A stretch of 64,000 nt of DNA from Pollutimonas harenae (GCF_004153685.1 NZ_SDQD01000004.1:62001-126000), one strand, 5' to 3'. Counted from the first letter of the stretch, positions 8,190 through 17,664 are shown. Translations and numbers: made by a program. Notes: generated by a model from the letters alone, not told the origin.

Positions 8190-8340
8190 ATCGGATGTCG
8201 AAACGTGATTGCAAGGGAAAACCCCCGGTCACGCAGGCTCAAGCAAAGTGCTTTCGTAGCTCGGCATGCCAAGGTTGTCTCCTCCACCCTCCTCCTTTGG
8301 TGGATTTAGCCCAAGATCGCAAGATCTTGGGCTTTTTTTT
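8190..8340 (+). ncRNA. Candidate small regulatory RNA of about 150 nt
   Basis: A near-consensus promoter and a strong intrinsic terminator bound this unit in a 490-bp gene-free interval. Stems that can be read off are CGTGA (8204-8208) with TCACG (8229-8233) enclosing a GGG-AAAA-CCC hairpin, AGCA-AAG-TGCT, and CCACC (8284-8288) with GGTGG (8299-8303). The loop of the last hairpin is the pyrimidine run CTCCTCCTTT, which contains CCTCC, complementary to Shine-Dalgarno sequences. That layout is known from trans-acting sRNAs that mask ribosome-binding sites, for example CCUCCUCCC-loop RNAs of Alphaproteobacteria. I do not recognise the family. It is not 6S, 4.5S, tmRNA or RNase P by sequence. A weak 72-codon frame (8091-8309) overlaps it. 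Confidence 0.6.
8308..8340 (+). terminator. Intrinsic terminator of the small RNA
   Basis: A perfect 11-bp stem, AGCCCAAGATC (8308-8318) and GATCTTGGGCT (8323-8333), is closed by a GCAA tetraloop and followed by eight T residues (8333-8340). This is a textbook Rho-independent terminator. It lies 170 bp upstream of the next gene, so it ends the small RNA rather than a leader. The rest, 8341-8510, is T-rich at first and shows only the ribosome-binding site of the next gene. Confidence 0.9.
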
Positions 8341-8510
8341 GTCTTTTTCTGCTTTGTTTTGCCTTTTTTCTGCTTTGTGTCCTAAAGTGATTGTTCGCTT
8401 GTGACGCGAGGTAAACCGATACCTTCCGTTGTACTTGTTACGGGCCGGAGTGCAGTCTGGTTACAGGCACAGCACATAATGTCAATGCATCTATTGTTCA
8501 TAGGGATTTT

Positions 8511-9650
8511 GTGATTTCTTCTCAACTCTGGGAATCCGCTACCTGGTTTTATATTTGCGTGGTGGCCTTCATGGTAGGCGGCTTGATTGTTGCTTCGGAG
8601 CGCTGGCACGGCGCGTTGACGGGTGACTCCGATTTAAAGAAGCCGCAGGCATCCCATGCCCGCGCTGCGCCGCGCGTGGGCGGCCTGGCCGTGGTGGCGG
8701 GTAGCCTGGCGGGCCTGCTGGTACTGGGTCCCAGCAATATGACCCTGACCTGGCTATGGCCGGTGCTGTTCATAGCGGCGATGCCCGTGTTCGTGGCAGG
8801 CTTGCTTGAGGACATTACCAAAGACGTAGGGTCAGGCAAGCGTCTGTTGGCAGCTTTTCTATCGGCGGCCATAGCCTGGTGGCTGCTGGGCGGCGTTTCG
8901 CGTGTAGGCCTGTCATGGGCAGACGCCATATTGTCGTTCTGGCCGGTTTCGCTGTTGTTCACCATGGTGGCGGTGGGTGGGTGCACCCATGCCTTGAATA
9001 TCGTGGATGGCATGAACGGTCTGGCTGGCATGATTGCCACCCTCATGGCGTTGTCCCTGGCGCTGGTGGCCCTACAGGTCCAGGACATTCCCATTTTCCT
9101 GATTGCCACGGCCCTGGCTTCGGCTACGCTGGGCTTTCTGGTCTGGAACTTTCCCTTTGGGCGGGTTTTTCTGGGAGATGGCGGCGCCTACTTCCTGGGG
9201 TTCATGCTGGCCGAGCTGGCGGTCCAGCTGGTCGTGCGCAATCCCAGTGTTTCGCCATTCTATGCGCTGGCCGTGTTGTTCTATCCGGTTTTTGAAACCC
9301 TGTTTTCTATCTGGCGGCGCCGCTTCAAGCGCGGCACGCCTGTTGATCAGCCTGATGCGTTACACCTGCATCAGCTGGTGTTCCGACGTCTGGTTCGGGC
9401 GACCTTCAGCCGTGATCGCCGGCATGCGGTGCCAGCTTTGTGCAACGCCATGACGTCCCCGTATTTATGGGTGCTGGCGTTGATCGGCCTGGTGCCCGCC
9501 ACGATTTGGTGGGATAACGCCTGGATACTATGCGCAAGCATTCTTGCTTTTTCGCTTGCCTATTTATGGCTTTATTCGCGCCTGGTCTCGTGGCGTCGAC
9601 CGTCGTGGCTGCTGTTGCCCTCAATTGGGCGAAATGAGCGACGTAAATAG
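8511..9650 (+). CDS. WecA/WbpL-family undecaprenyl-phosphate sugar-1-phosphate transferase
   Basis: A 379-residue polytopic membrane protein of the MraY/WecA family (GT4-type phosphoglycosyl transferases), with about ten membrane helices. It would start a lipid-linked glycan by moving a HexNAc-1-phosphate from UDP-sugar to undecaprenyl phosphate. Family motifs are ARAAPRVGGLAV near the N-terminus, ALNIVDGMNGLAG, GRVFLGDGGAYFLG and the His motif DALHLHQLVFRR. The start is GTG at 8511, preceded by a TAGGG sequence. It heads the polysaccharide locus, as wbpL/wecA genes often do. The sugar cannot be read from the sequence, but the neighbours point to N-acetylhexosamine derivatives. Confidence 0.88.
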   Translation: MISSQLWESATWFYICVVAFMVGGLIVASERWHGALTGDSDLKKPQASHARAAPRVGGLAVVAGSLAGLLVLGPSNMTLTWLWPVLFIAAMPVFVAGLLEDITKDVGSGKRLLAAFLSAAIAWWLLGGVSRVGLSWADAILSFWPVSLLFTMVAVGGCTHALNIVDGMNGLAGMIATLMALSLALVALQVQDIPIFLIATALASATLGFLVWNFPFGRVFLGDGGAYFLGFMLAELAVQLVVRNPSVSPFYALAVLFYPVFETLFSIWRRRFKRGTPVDQPDALHLHQLVFRRLVRATFSRDRRHAVPALCNAMTSPYLWVLALIGLVPATIWWDNAWILCASILAFSLAYLWLYSRLVSWRRPSWLLLPSIGRNERRK

Positions 9651-9695
9651 TAAAATTGATTCATTCTTAACCGCGCCTAGCGCAGGAGATTCAAC

Positions 9696-10970
9696 TTGCA
9701 AATCCAGGATGTGAAACTTGCAGTAGTCGGCTTAGGCTACGTTGGTCTGCCTCTGGCAGTGGAGTTCGGTAAAAAACACTCGGTACTGGGTTTTGATATT
9801 AATCCCCGTCGGGTTGCCGAACTGAAAGAAGGGCGGGATCACACTCTCGAGGTGGAATCCGCCGAGCTTGCCGAAGCAAGCCAGCTGAGCTTCAGTAACG
9901 AAGCCGAGCATTTGGCACAGGCCAATGTTTTCATTGTGACCGTACCAACGCCTATCGACGAATACAAGCAACCTGACCTGACACCGCTGGTGCGGGCCAG
10001 CGAAACCATAGGCAAGGTGCTCAAGCGTGGTGATATCGTGATCTACGAGTCCACCGTGTATCCGGGAGCCACCGAGGAAGAGTGCGTTCCTGTGCTTGAG
10101 CGAGTTTCGGGCCTGCGTTTTAACGAAGATTTTTATGCAGGGTACAGTCCGGAACGGATTAATCCGGGCGACAAGGCGCACCGTGTATCCACCATCAAGA
10201 AGGTCACTTCGGGGTCGACCCCTGAAGTGGCTGACCTGGTCGACGAGCTGTATGGCCAGATCATTGTTGCTGGTACCCACAAAGCGCCTTCCATACGTGT
10301 GGCCGAAGCAGCCAAGGTCATTGAAAACACCCAGCGCGACGTCAATATCGCCCTGATCAACGAGCTGGCGCTTATTTTCAACAGGCTCGGCATCGACACT
10401 CAGGCAGTACTCGAGGCTGCCGGCACCAAATGGAATTTCCTGCCGTTCCGTCCAGGCCTGGTTGGGGGGCACTGCATAGGCGTGGATCCCTACTATCTTA
10501 CGCACAAGGCGCAGTCCATAGGCTACCACCCCGAAATCATTCTTGCCGGCCGTCGCCTCAATGATTCGATGGGCGGCTATGTCGTATCGCAACTGGTCAA
10601 GAGCATGACCAAGCGACGTATACAGGTGCAGGGCTCCAAGGTGCTGGTCATGGGCCTGGCCTTCAAAGAGAACTGCCCCGATTTACGCAACACCCGTGTT
10701 GTTGATATTGTGCGCGAACTGGGTGAATACAGTATTGACGTCGATGTGTATGATCCGTGGGTCGATGCTGAAGAGGCCAAACGGGAATACGATCTGGACC
10801 TCGTATCCAAGCCCGAGCAGGGTGTTTACGACGCCGTGATCCTGGCGGTTGCACACGAGCAATTTGTTGGTATGGGCAGCCAGGCAATACATGCGCTGGG
10901 CAAGCCAGAGTGTGTATTGTATGACCTTAAATACGTGTTGCCGGCCAGCGAATCCGACCTTCGCTTGTAA
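9696..10970 (+). CDS. UDP-N-acetylhexosamine 6-dehydrogenase (WbpO/TviB type)
   Basis: A 424-residue NAD-dependent nucleotide-sugar dehydrogenase that oxidises C6 of a UDP-HexNAc to a uronic acid. The Rossmann motif is [18 protein letters not shown], the catalytic cysteine is in [17 protein letters not shown], and [19 protein letters not shown] and the lysine-containing [17 protein letters not shown] are typical of the WbpO/TviB/WbpA branch. The start is a TTG at 9696 with an AGGAG at 9683-9687; no ATG fits. It is followed by a WbpP-type epimerase, so the pair probably makes UDP-GalNAcA or UDP-GlcNAcA. Confidence 0.88.
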   Translation: MQIQDVKLAVVGLGYVGLPLAVEFGKKHSVLGFDINPRRVAELKEGRDHTLEVESAELAEASQLSFSNEAEHLAQANVFIVTVPTPIDEYKQPDLTPLVRASETIGKVLKRGDIVIYESTVYPGATEEECVPVLERVSGLRFNEDFYAGYSPERINPGDKAHRVSTIKKVTSGSTPEVADLVDELYGQIIVAGTHKAPSIRVAEAAKVIENTQRDVNIALINELALIFNRLGIDTQAVLEAAGTKWNFLPFRPGLVGGHCIGVDPYYLTHKAQSIGYHPEIILAGRRLNDSMGGYVVSQLVKSMTKRRIQVQGSKVLVMGLAFKENCPDLRNTRVVDIVRELGEYSIDVDVYDPWVDAEEAKREYDLDLVSKPEQGVYDAVILAVAHEQFVGMGSQAIHALGKPECVLYDLKYVLPASESDLRL

Positions 10971-11020
10971 GGCGCTCGGGCACATTACATTGGTATTTTG
11001 TTGGAATGACAAGGGTTGAT

Positions 11021-12046
11021 ATGAATAATCGCTATCAGGAAGTGACGGCAAGCCTGCAAACGGAGCCCAAGGTATGGCTGGTGACGGGTTGCGCCGGCTT
11101 CATTGGGTCGAACCTGCTTGAAGCGCTGTTGTTGATGGGTCAAAAAGTGGTGGGGCTCGATAACTTCGCTACGGGCCATCACTACAATCTCGAAGAAGTC
11201 CGGAAGTCGGTCAGTGCGCAGCAATGGAGCAACTTCACGTTTATTGAAGGTGATATCTGCAATCTCGACACCTGCAAGCAGGCCACTCAGGGCGTCGACC
11301 ACGTCCTGCATCAGGCGGCGCTGGGGTCGGTGCCTCGTTCGCTGAAAGATCCCATCACAAGCAACAGCGTCAATATTGGCGGCTTCCTGAATATGTTGGT
11401 GGCGTCCCGTGATGCCGAGGTAAAGTCCTTTGTCTATGCGGCCTCCAGCTCGACTTATGGCGACCACGAAGCACTGCCCAAGGTCGAAGACCGCATCGGG
11501 CGGCCTCTGTCGCCTTATGCCGTCACCAAATACGTCAACGAGCTGTATGCCGATGTCTTTCAGCGTGCCTATGGCTTTGGCAGTGTGGGTTTGCGGTATT
11601 TCAATGTGTTCGGCAAGCGCCAGGATCCCAACGGAGCCTATGCCGCCGTCATACCGAAATGGATCGCGGCCATGATACGCGGTGAAGATGTTGTCGTGAA
11701 CGGCGATGGTGAAACCAGCCGCGACTTTTGTTTTATAGACAACGTGGTGCAGGCGAACATTCTGGCCTCACTGGCCCAGCCAGAGGGTGTCAATCAGGTA
11801 TATAACGTTGCGGTCAATGCACGCACCAGCCTGAATGAACTGTTCGAATATCTTGCGCGATCGCTGGGCAATAACGGCATTGTTTACGACAAACAACCTG
11901 TTTATGCCGATTTCCGCGCAGGCGATGTGCGGCACTCGCAAGCCGATATCAGCAAGGCCAAGACATTGCTGGGTTACGAGCCCATGCATACCATAGTCCA
12001 GGGGTTGGAAGTCTCCATGCCCTGGTATACGCAATTCCTGCGTTGA
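11021..12046 (+). CDS. UDP-N-acetylglucosamine 4-epimerase (WbpP/TviC type)
   Basis: A 341-residue short-chain dehydrogenase/epimerase, the same length as WbpP of Pseudomonas aeruginosa. It shows [19 protein letters not shown] for NAD binding, [13 protein letters not shown], the active-site Ser region [10 protein letters not shown] and [11 protein letters not shown] with the catalytic YxxxK. It interconverts UDP-GlcNAc(A) and UDP-GalNAc(A). ATG 11021 (MNNRYQEV) was preferred to 11006 because AAGGG sits 5 bp before it and WbpP proteins begin at this point. With the upstream dehydrogenase it forms the tviB-tviC / wbpO-wbpP pair. Confidence 0.9.
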   Translation: MNNRYQEVTASLQTEPKVWLVTGCAGFIGSNLLEALLLMGQKVVGLDNFATGHHYNLEEVRKSVSAQQWSNFTFIEGDICNLDTCKQATQGVDHVLHQAALGSVPRSLKDPITSNSVNIGGFLNMLVASRDAEVKSFVYAASSSTYGDHEALPKVEDRIGRPLSPYAVTKYVNELYADVFQRAYGFGSVGLRYFNVFGKRQDPNGAYAAVIPKWIAAMIRGEDVVVNGDGETSRDFCFIDNVVQANILASLAQPEGVNQVYNVAVNARTSLNELFEYLARSLGNNGIVYDKQPVYADFRAGDVRHSQADISKAKTLLGYEPMHTIVQGLEVSMPWYTQFLR

Positions 12047-12047
12047 C

Positions 12048-13400
12048 TTGAAAAGCTTCAAGCAGCGACTCGGCAACCTGCATTCAGACCACCGGCGCAT
12101 CGCTCAGGGGGCGTTGCGGGTTGCCTTTTTTCTATTGCTGGGTAAGGCGGCGGGCGCCTTCAAGGAAATGGCCGTCGCCTATCGCTATGGCGTCAGCGAT
12201 GCCGTCGATGCCTATCAGTTCACCATGGTCATGGCCAATTGGCTCCCTGTGACAATCGTGGGGGCGCTGTCCGTAGTCCTTATTCCGGTGCTGGTACGTA
12301 CGCGCTACGACGACCGCGGCAGCCGATCCCGTTTCCTTGGTGAGCTGCAGGGTTGGCTGATAGCAGGTGGTACGATGCTTGCCGTCATCACCTATATCGC
12401 CTGGCCCTGGGTGCTGCAGTGGGGTGGGGCAGGTTTGCCCGAACCGGCACGGCGCATGAGCGACGACTTGATGTTTGCCTTCGCACCAGCTGCCTTGTTG
12501 ACACTCATGACGGGGCTGAGCGCGGCGCGGTTGCGTGCGCATGAGCGCCATATCAATACATTGCTGGACAGCGTGCCGGCTGTCGTCATACTGATCTGGG
12601 TATTGCTGGCGGCGACTGTTGATGATGTCGGCCCCTTGATGTGGGGCACGCTGGTAGGCTATACGATTCAGTCAGTCTGGCTGCTGTGGCTGGCGGCCAA
12701 GGCGGACGGTATGTGGGGCAGGCCGCACCTGAGCATGCGCGCGCACCAATGGCCCGATCTGGTCAAGGCGGCGGGCGTCATGCTGGTGGGTCAGATTGCC
12801 ATGAGCTTTGTTGGTCCGATAGATCAATATACGGCGGCTGGACTGGGCTCCAACGCCAATGCAACCCTAGGTTATGCCAGCCGCTTGCTGTCGCTCTTGC
12901 TGGGCCTGGGGGCGGCCTCGGTGGGCCGTGCGGCACTGCCCGTGCTGGCTGATATTCAGGCAAGGGGGGATCAGCACAGAGCGCGTTCCACGGCATTGAA
13001 GTGGTCGGTACTGATGGTATTGGCAGGTGTCGCTGTTACGGCGGTGGGCTGGTTGCTGGCGCCGTGGGGAGTGGCCTTGCTGTTCGAGCGCGGCGCGTTT
13101 ACCGCTGACGATACGCTGCAGGTGTCCCAAGTGTTGCGCTGGGGCTTGTTGCAGATGCCGTTTTATTTCGGCGTGTTGATTTTGGTGCAACTGCTGGCCA
13201 GCCAGAACCGCTACCGCATCATGGCAGCCATTGCAGTCGCCAACTTTGCCATGAAGGCCGTCATGAATTACCTGTGGGCCCCCGTTATGGGAACGTCGGG
13301 AATTATGCTGGCCACCAGCATCATGTACGCTTCATCTTATATTTGTTATGTGATGGTAGCGTGGCGGCCGGTGCCGGCCGCCACGTCCATCAGTAAGTAA
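12048..13400 (+). CDS. MurJ/MviN-family (MVF) lipid-linked oligosaccharide flippase
   Basis: A 450-residue protein with about 12-14 membrane helices. GKAAGAFKEMAVAYRYGVSD and DAYQFTMVMANWLP match the N-terminal MurJ/MviN signature, and LLFERGAFTADDT matches the conserved motif of helix 9-10. In this locus it more probably flips the lipid-linked glycan repeat than lipid II, taking the place of a Wzx. It starts 1 bp after the epimerase stop at a TTG, with no clear ribosome-binding site, so translational coupling is likely. The start is somewhat uncertain. Confidence 0.82.
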   Translation: MKSFKQRLGNLHSDHRRIAQGALRVAFFLLLGKAAGAFKEMAVAYRYGVSDAVDAYQFTMVMANWLPVTIVGALSVVLIPVLVRTRYDDRGSRSRFLGELQGWLIAGGTMLAVITYIAWPWVLQWGGAGLPEPARRMSDDLMFAFAPAALLTLMTGLSAARLRAHERHINTLLDSVPAVVILIWVLLAATVDDVGPLMWGTLVGYTIQSVWLLWLAAKADGMWGRPHLSMRAHQWPDLVKAAGVMLVGQIAMSFVGPIDQYTAAGLGSNANATLGYASRLLSLLLGLGAASVGRAALPVLADIQARGDQHRARSTALKWSVLMVLAGVAVTAVGWLLAPWGVALLFERGAFTADDTLQVSQVLRWGLLQMPFYFGVLILVQLLASQNRYRIMAAIAVANFAMKAVMNYLWAPVMGTSGIMLATSIMYASSYICYVMVAWRPVPAATSISK

Positions 13401-13414
13401 AAACAGGGTTTGCT

Positions 13415-14539
13415 TTGAGTCATCCATCAGTTCAACCGCATTTGCTGATCGTCATACATTCGTTGGGCGGAGGCGGGGCAGAGCGGGTTGCCGCCGATTT
13501 AAGCGCTTATTGGGTTCAGCGTGGCTATCGAGTCACGGTCGTAACGCAGGCCGACGCCAGTACCGACGCTTATTCTTTGCATACCAAGGTCAAGCGGCAT
13601 GTGCTGGGTACGGCGTCCGCCAGTACGGGCGGACTGAGCGGTGTATTGAGCAATATTCGCCGCGTGCTGCGTTTGCGCCGACTCATCAGGCGCGAGCGAC
13701 CAACGGTAGTGCTGGGCATGATGACGACCTCTTCCATCCTGGCCATTATCGCTGCGCGAGGTGTGCCCTGCCGTGTTATTGCCACCGAGCATACGCATCC
13801 GCCTTCACAGGCATTGTCCGATATGTGGTTGCGTCTGCGTCGCTGGGCCTATCCCCAGGCCACCGCTGTGGTGGCCCTGACTTCGGGAACGGCCCAGTGG
13901 TTGTCCCAGCACGTGCCGGGTTCCAAACTTACGGTAATTCCCAACGCAGTGCGCTGGCCGCTTGAAAGCATGGAGCCCACCATCGAGCCGCCACCACGGC
14001 AAGGGCGGTATCGTGTCCTGGCGGTTGGACGCTTGCATCCCCATAAGGGTTTCGACCTGCTGGTTCGTGCATTCGAGGAAATTGCGGATCATTTCCCCAA
14101 CTGGGACCTGGTCATACTGGGTGAGGGGGAAGGTCGGGACGAGCTTCAGGCACAGATCGACGAGGCTGGTCTGTCGGGTCGCATCAGCATGCCGGGCCGG
14201 GCGGGGAATGTGGCCGACTGGTATGTGCAGTCCGACCTGTACGTATTGAGCTCGCGTGTAGAGGGTTTGTCCAACACTTTGCTGGAAGCAATGGCCAGTG
14301 GCCTGGCTCCAGTCGCCTATGACTGCGAGACCGGACCACGCGAGATTGTCCGCAGCGGCATAGATGGTGTGCTGGTCAGTCCGGCTGAAGATACCGAAGC
14401 CCTGGCAGCTCATCTGTCCGATATGATGGCTCATCCTGAGCAGCGCGAGGCCTACGCCCGGCGTGCCGTCGACGTGCGGGACCGGTTCTCCACCACTCGT
14501 GTCATGGCCTTGTGGAGCAACTTATTTGAAATGCGTTGA
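13415..14539 (+). CDS. Glycosyltransferase family 4 (retaining, GT-B fold)
   Basis: A 374-residue glycosyltransferase. The N-terminal domain has VIHSLGGGGAERVAADLS, the GGxER-type signature of PglH/PglJ-like enzymes. The C-terminal donor domain has VLAVGRLHPHKGFDLLVRAF and the EGLSNTLLEAMASG ExxxxxxxE motif that binds the nucleotide sugar. No membrane segment or signal peptide is seen; it would act on the cytoplasmic face of the membrane. The start is TTG at 13415, 14 bp after the flippase. It is one of three GT4 genes in the locus; donor and acceptor are unknown. Confidence 0.87.
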   Translation: MSHPSVQPHLLIVIHSLGGGGAERVAADLSAYWVQRGYRVTVVTQADASTDAYSLHTKVKRHVLGTASASTGGLSGVLSNIRRVLRLRRLIRRERPTVVLGMMTTSSILAIIAARGVPCRVIATEHTHPPSQALSDMWLRLRRWAYPQATAVVALTSGTAQWLSQHVPGSKLTVIPNAVRWPLESMEPTIEPPPRQGRYRVLAVGRLHPHKGFDLLVRAFEEIADHFPNWDLVILGEGEGRDELQAQIDEAGLSGRISMPGRAGNVADWYVQSDLYVLSSRVEGLSNTLLEAMASGLAPVAYDCETGPREIVRSGIDGVLVSPAEDTEALAAHLSDMMAHPEQREAYARRAVDVRDRFSTTRVMALWSNLFEMR

Positions 14540-14575
14540 TGCGCCTGCGGGTGCGCATGAGAAAGCGAGCAGACT

Positions 14576-16492
14576 ATGTGCGGAATAGTGGGAGTCTGGG
14601 GCGGGCTGGTCGATAAACAGGTGGTGATCGAAGCAAGCTGTCGCCGCATCCATCATCGAGGCCCTGATAGCAACGGTTATTGGGCGGATGAGCCGGCAGG
14701 CCTTGCTCTGGGGCATGTGCGTCTGGCCATTCAGGACCTTACCGAGGCCGGCCACCAACCCATGACATCCGCCTGCGGCCGCTATGTCCTGGTATTGAAC
14801 GGCGAAATCTATAACCATCTGGATTTGCGCAAGCGTCTCGATGACCAGGGGCGGGCGCCCGCCTGGCGCGGTCACTCCGATACCGAGACGGTGCTGGCTG
14901 GCTTTGTTGCCTGGGGGGTGCACGAAACCCTGCAGGCAGCGACAGGCATGTTCGCGCTGGCCTTGTGGGACAGGCAGACGCGCCGGCTGGTGCTGGCCCG
15001 CGATCGTATGGGTGAAAAGCCGCTATACATGGGCTATGCGGGGTCTAATTTTGTTTTTGCGTCGGAGCTTAAAGCGCTGGTTGGCATTCCCGGTTTTAAC
15101 AAGGATATTGACCGTAGGGCCTTGTCCTTGCTGATGCGGCACAACTACATTCCGGCGCCGTTCAGCATCTACCGCGGGATAGGCAAGCTCGAACCCGGCA
15201 CATGGCTGGAGTTGTCCGAGCAGGATTTGCAGCGGCGCAGTGTACCGGACGCCAAAATCTGGTGGTCTGCCTTGCAGGTGAGTCAATACGCGCAAGAAAG
15301 CCCATTGGCTTTCGAGTCCGATCTGCAGGCGGTCGATGCGCTGGAAGCCGTGCTGGGCCAGGCCGTCAGGGGGCAGATGATTTCCGACGTCGAGCTGGGC
15401 GCCTTTTTATCGGGTGGCGTCGACTCGTCCATGGTGGTGGCTTTGATGCAGAAGCACAATGCTCAGGCGGTTCGGACCTTTTCCATTGGCTTTGACGATC
15501 CGGCTTTTAACGAAGCCGAGTATGCCAAGGCGGTGGCGGCGCACCTGGGTACCTTGCATACCGAACTGTATGTCAGCGCGGCTGATGCGCTGGACGTGGT
15601 GCCGAGTCTTCCAGAGCTCTACGACGAGCCGTTTGCCGATTCTTCACAAATCCCCACCGCATTGGTTACGCGCATGACGCGACAGCACGTCACCGTGGCC
15701 TTGTCGGGAGATGGCGGCGACGAGCTGTTCGGGGGGTACTCGCGCTATGTCCGCGCGCAGCAATGGTGGAACAGGCGCCAGGCGGTGCCTGCTGGCTTGC
15801 GAGGCCCATTGGCTGCTGTGGCGCGCGCTGGCGTTGGCATACTGGCACCAGGGCACAGGCGCGATCAGCTCGACAAATTATCCGAGGTGCTGGGCGCTGC
15901 TCATGAAGGGGAGTTCTATCGTCAGTTCGTTTCCTACTGGAAAGATCCCGCCCAGGTGGTAATCGGGGCCGAGCTGCCTTCGACTCCTTTTGACGCACCG
16001 TCCCGTCTTGGCCTGTTCGAGCGCATGATGCTGCTGGATGCACTGACTTATCTGCCTGACGATATTTTGGTCAAGGTTGATCGCGCCGCCATGGCGGCCA
16101 GCCTGGAAACCCGGGTTCCCATGCTCGATCACCACGTGTTCGAGTTTGCGCAGCGCTTGCCTTCTTCATATAAACGGCGCGGCGGACAGGGCAAGTGGCT
16201 GCTGCGGCAAGTGCTGTATCGCCATGTGCCTGCACACATGATAGATCGTCCCAAGAAGGGCTTTTCTGTTCCCATGGCCGCATGGCTGCGCGGGCCATTG
16301 AAAGACTGGGGCGCCGCCTTGCTGGACCCGGTCAGGCTGAAACGCGAGGGTTTATTCCATGCGGAGCCCATTGTGCAAAAATGGTCTGAGCATCAGTCAG
16401 GCAAGCGCAACTGGAGTACACATTTGTGGGGTGTGCTCATGACACAGGCATGGCTGGATGGAACCGCCGAAAGCGATACAAGGCCGCTATGA
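14576..16492 (+). CDS. Asparagine synthetase B-like glutamine amidotransferase (WbpS-type, likely sugar amidation)
   Basis: A 638-residue two-domain protein. The N-terminal class II glutaminase has Cys2 (MCGIVGVWGG), HHRGPDSNGYW and LNGEIYNHLDLR. The C-terminal synthetase domain has the ATP pyrophosphatase loop FLSGGVDSSMV and ALSGDGGDELFGGYSRY. Generic AsnB makes asparagine. In wbpO-wbpP loci a homologue, WbpS, is held to amidate hexuronic acids to uronamides, and the neighbours here fit that role. It overlaps the next glycosyltransferase by 4 bp (ATGA). Asparagine synthesis cannot be excluded from sequence alone. Confidence 0.88.
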   Translation: MCGIVGVWGGLVDKQVVIEASCRRIHHRGPDSNGYWADEPAGLALGHVRLAIQDLTEAGHQPMTSACGRYVLVLNGEIYNHLDLRKRLDDQGRAPAWRGHSDTETVLAGFVAWGVHETLQAATGMFALALWDRQTRRLVLARDRMGEKPLYMGYAGSNFVFASELKALVGIPGFNKDIDRRALSLLMRHNYIPAPFSIYRGIGKLEPGTWLELSEQDLQRRSVPDAKIWWSALQVSQYAQESPLAFESDLQAVDALEAVLGQAVRGQMISDVELGAFLSGGVDSSMVVALMQKHNAQAVRTFSIGFDDPAFNEAEYAKAVAAHLGTLHTELYVSAADALDVVPSLPELYDEPFADSSQIPTALVTRMTRQHVTVALSGDGGDELFGGYSRYVRAQQWWNRRQAVPAGLRGPLAAVARAGVGILAPGHRRDQLDKLSEVLGAAHEGEFYRQFVSYWKDPAQVVIGAELPSTPFDAPSRLGLFERMMLLDALTYLPDDILVKVDRAAMAASLETRVPMLDHHVFEFAQRLPSSYKRRGGQGKWLLRQVLYRHVPAHMIDRPKKGFSVPMAAWLRGPLKDWGAALLDPVRLKREGLFHAEPIVQKWSEHQSGKRNWSTHLWGVLMTQAWLDGTAESDTRPL

Positions 16493-17664
16493 AAATACTG
16501 TTCTTTGTCAGCTCCATGCACGCTGGCGGCGCTGAACGCGTGGCGGCCACGCTGGCCAGTGCTTGGGCCAAGCGCGGCGACACGGTAACGCTGGCCCCCA
16601 CTTATACGGGAAAGGGCGATTGCTTTTATCCGCTGGATCCGGCGGTCAGGCTGGAGTGGCTGGCGGACCGCATGAGTGCAGCCGGTCGCAAGGCGTGGCC
16701 GCCGCTCAGCAAGTTGCATGCCATGCGCAAGCTGGTACGCGAGACCCAGCCTGATGTCATTGTCTCTTTTCTGACCAACGTCAATGTCATGGTCTTGCTG
16801 GCGACCAGAGGGATGGGCGTGCCGGTGGTGGTGTGCGAGCGCACCAACCCGGCGTTCAGTAGTAGCGCAGGCAAGTTGTTGCAGTTCTTGCGACGCAAGA
16901 CATATCCGTGGGCGGCCAAAGTGTTGATGCAGTCGCAGGATGGTGTTCAGGCTTTAAGGCGGATGGTGCCGAATGTAGATCGGCTGGATGTCATTCCCAA
17001 TCCTTTGCCGCCTGGGATTGACGAGCTGACGGTTGGTGCGCCGTCCGGCCTGATAGCTGCCGAATCGGTGGTTGATGTCGAGCCAGTACGACGTAATGAT
17101 AGAAAGCAGTTGATGGCCATGGGACGCCTGGTGCCGTTCAAGCGTTTCGATGCCTTGATTCAGGCATTTGGAGCTTTGGCAGCCGATTATCCCGAATGGG
17201 ATCTGACCATCTGGGGCGAAGGCCCCCTGCGGAGCGAATTGGAACAGCAAGTGCATGGTACGGGCCTGACTGCGCGCATCCTGCTGCCAGGGCGCACCAG
17301 CCAGCCTTGGCACGAGTTGGCCAAGGCCGATATTTTTGCCCTGACTTCGCGGGTCGAGGGTTTCCCCAATGTGTTGCTCGAGGCCATGGCCCTGGGGTGT
17401 GCATGCGTGACCGTAGACTGTCCTAGTGGTCCGCGTGAAATGAGCCAGAACGGGAAAGACGCCATACTGGTTCCACTGGAGGATCACGATGCCTTGGTCT
17501 CTGGCTTGGCTCAACTGATGGATGACGGAGCATTACGCAGCACATTGGGACGGCATGCGGCCGTTTCAGTGCGTGAACGCTACGGCCTGCGGCAAATTCT
17601 GGCGCAGTGGGATACCTTGTTTGCTTCCATCGTTGTACCGGCCAAACAGGACGGGCAGATATGA
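16489..17664 (+). CDS. Glycosyltransferase family 4
   Basis: A 391-residue GT-B glycosyltransferase. It begins MKILFFVSSMHAGGAERVAA, with the GGAER acceptor-domain motif, and has MAMGRLVPFKRFDALIQAF and EGFPNVLLEAMALG in the donor domain. The ATG at 16489 lies in the ATGA overlap with the amidotransferase stop; a longer frame from 16426 would only read through the end of that gene. The 3' end overlaps the next gene in the same way, so asnB-like, this gene and the fused transferase are tightly coupled. Similar to the 13415-14539 protein but not a close duplicate. Confidence 0.88.
   Translation: MKILFFVSSMHAGGAERVAATLASAWAKRGDTVTLAPTYTGKGDCFYPLDPAVRLEWLADRMSAAGRKAWPPLSKLHAMRKLVRETQPDVIVSFLTNVNVMVLLATRGMGVPVVVCERTNPAFSSSAGKLLQFLRRKTYPWAAKVLMQSQDGVQALRRMVPNVDRLDVIPNPLPPGIDELTVGAPSGLIAAESVVDVEPVRRNDRKQLMAMGRLVPFKRFDALIQAFGALAADYPEWDLTIWGEGPLRSELEQQVHGTGLTARILLPGRTSQPWHELAKADIFALTSRVEGFPNVLLEAMALGCACVTVDCPSGPREMSQNGKDAILVPLEDHDALVSGLAQLMDDGALRSTLGRHAAVSVRERYGLRQILAQWDTLFASIVVPAKQDGQI

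Noticed and set aside
8091-8309. A 72-codon frame with GAGG before its ATG, ending at the small-RNA terminator
   Set aside because: The translated sequence is basic and without recognisable pattern, the strong promoter lies inside it, and the structured RNA explains the region better. It stays as an alternative if the frame is found conserved.
8195-8404. A 69-codon frame overlapping the small RNA
   Set aside because: No ribosome-binding site, it reads through the terminator hairpin and its T-run, and the composition follows the T-rich DNA.
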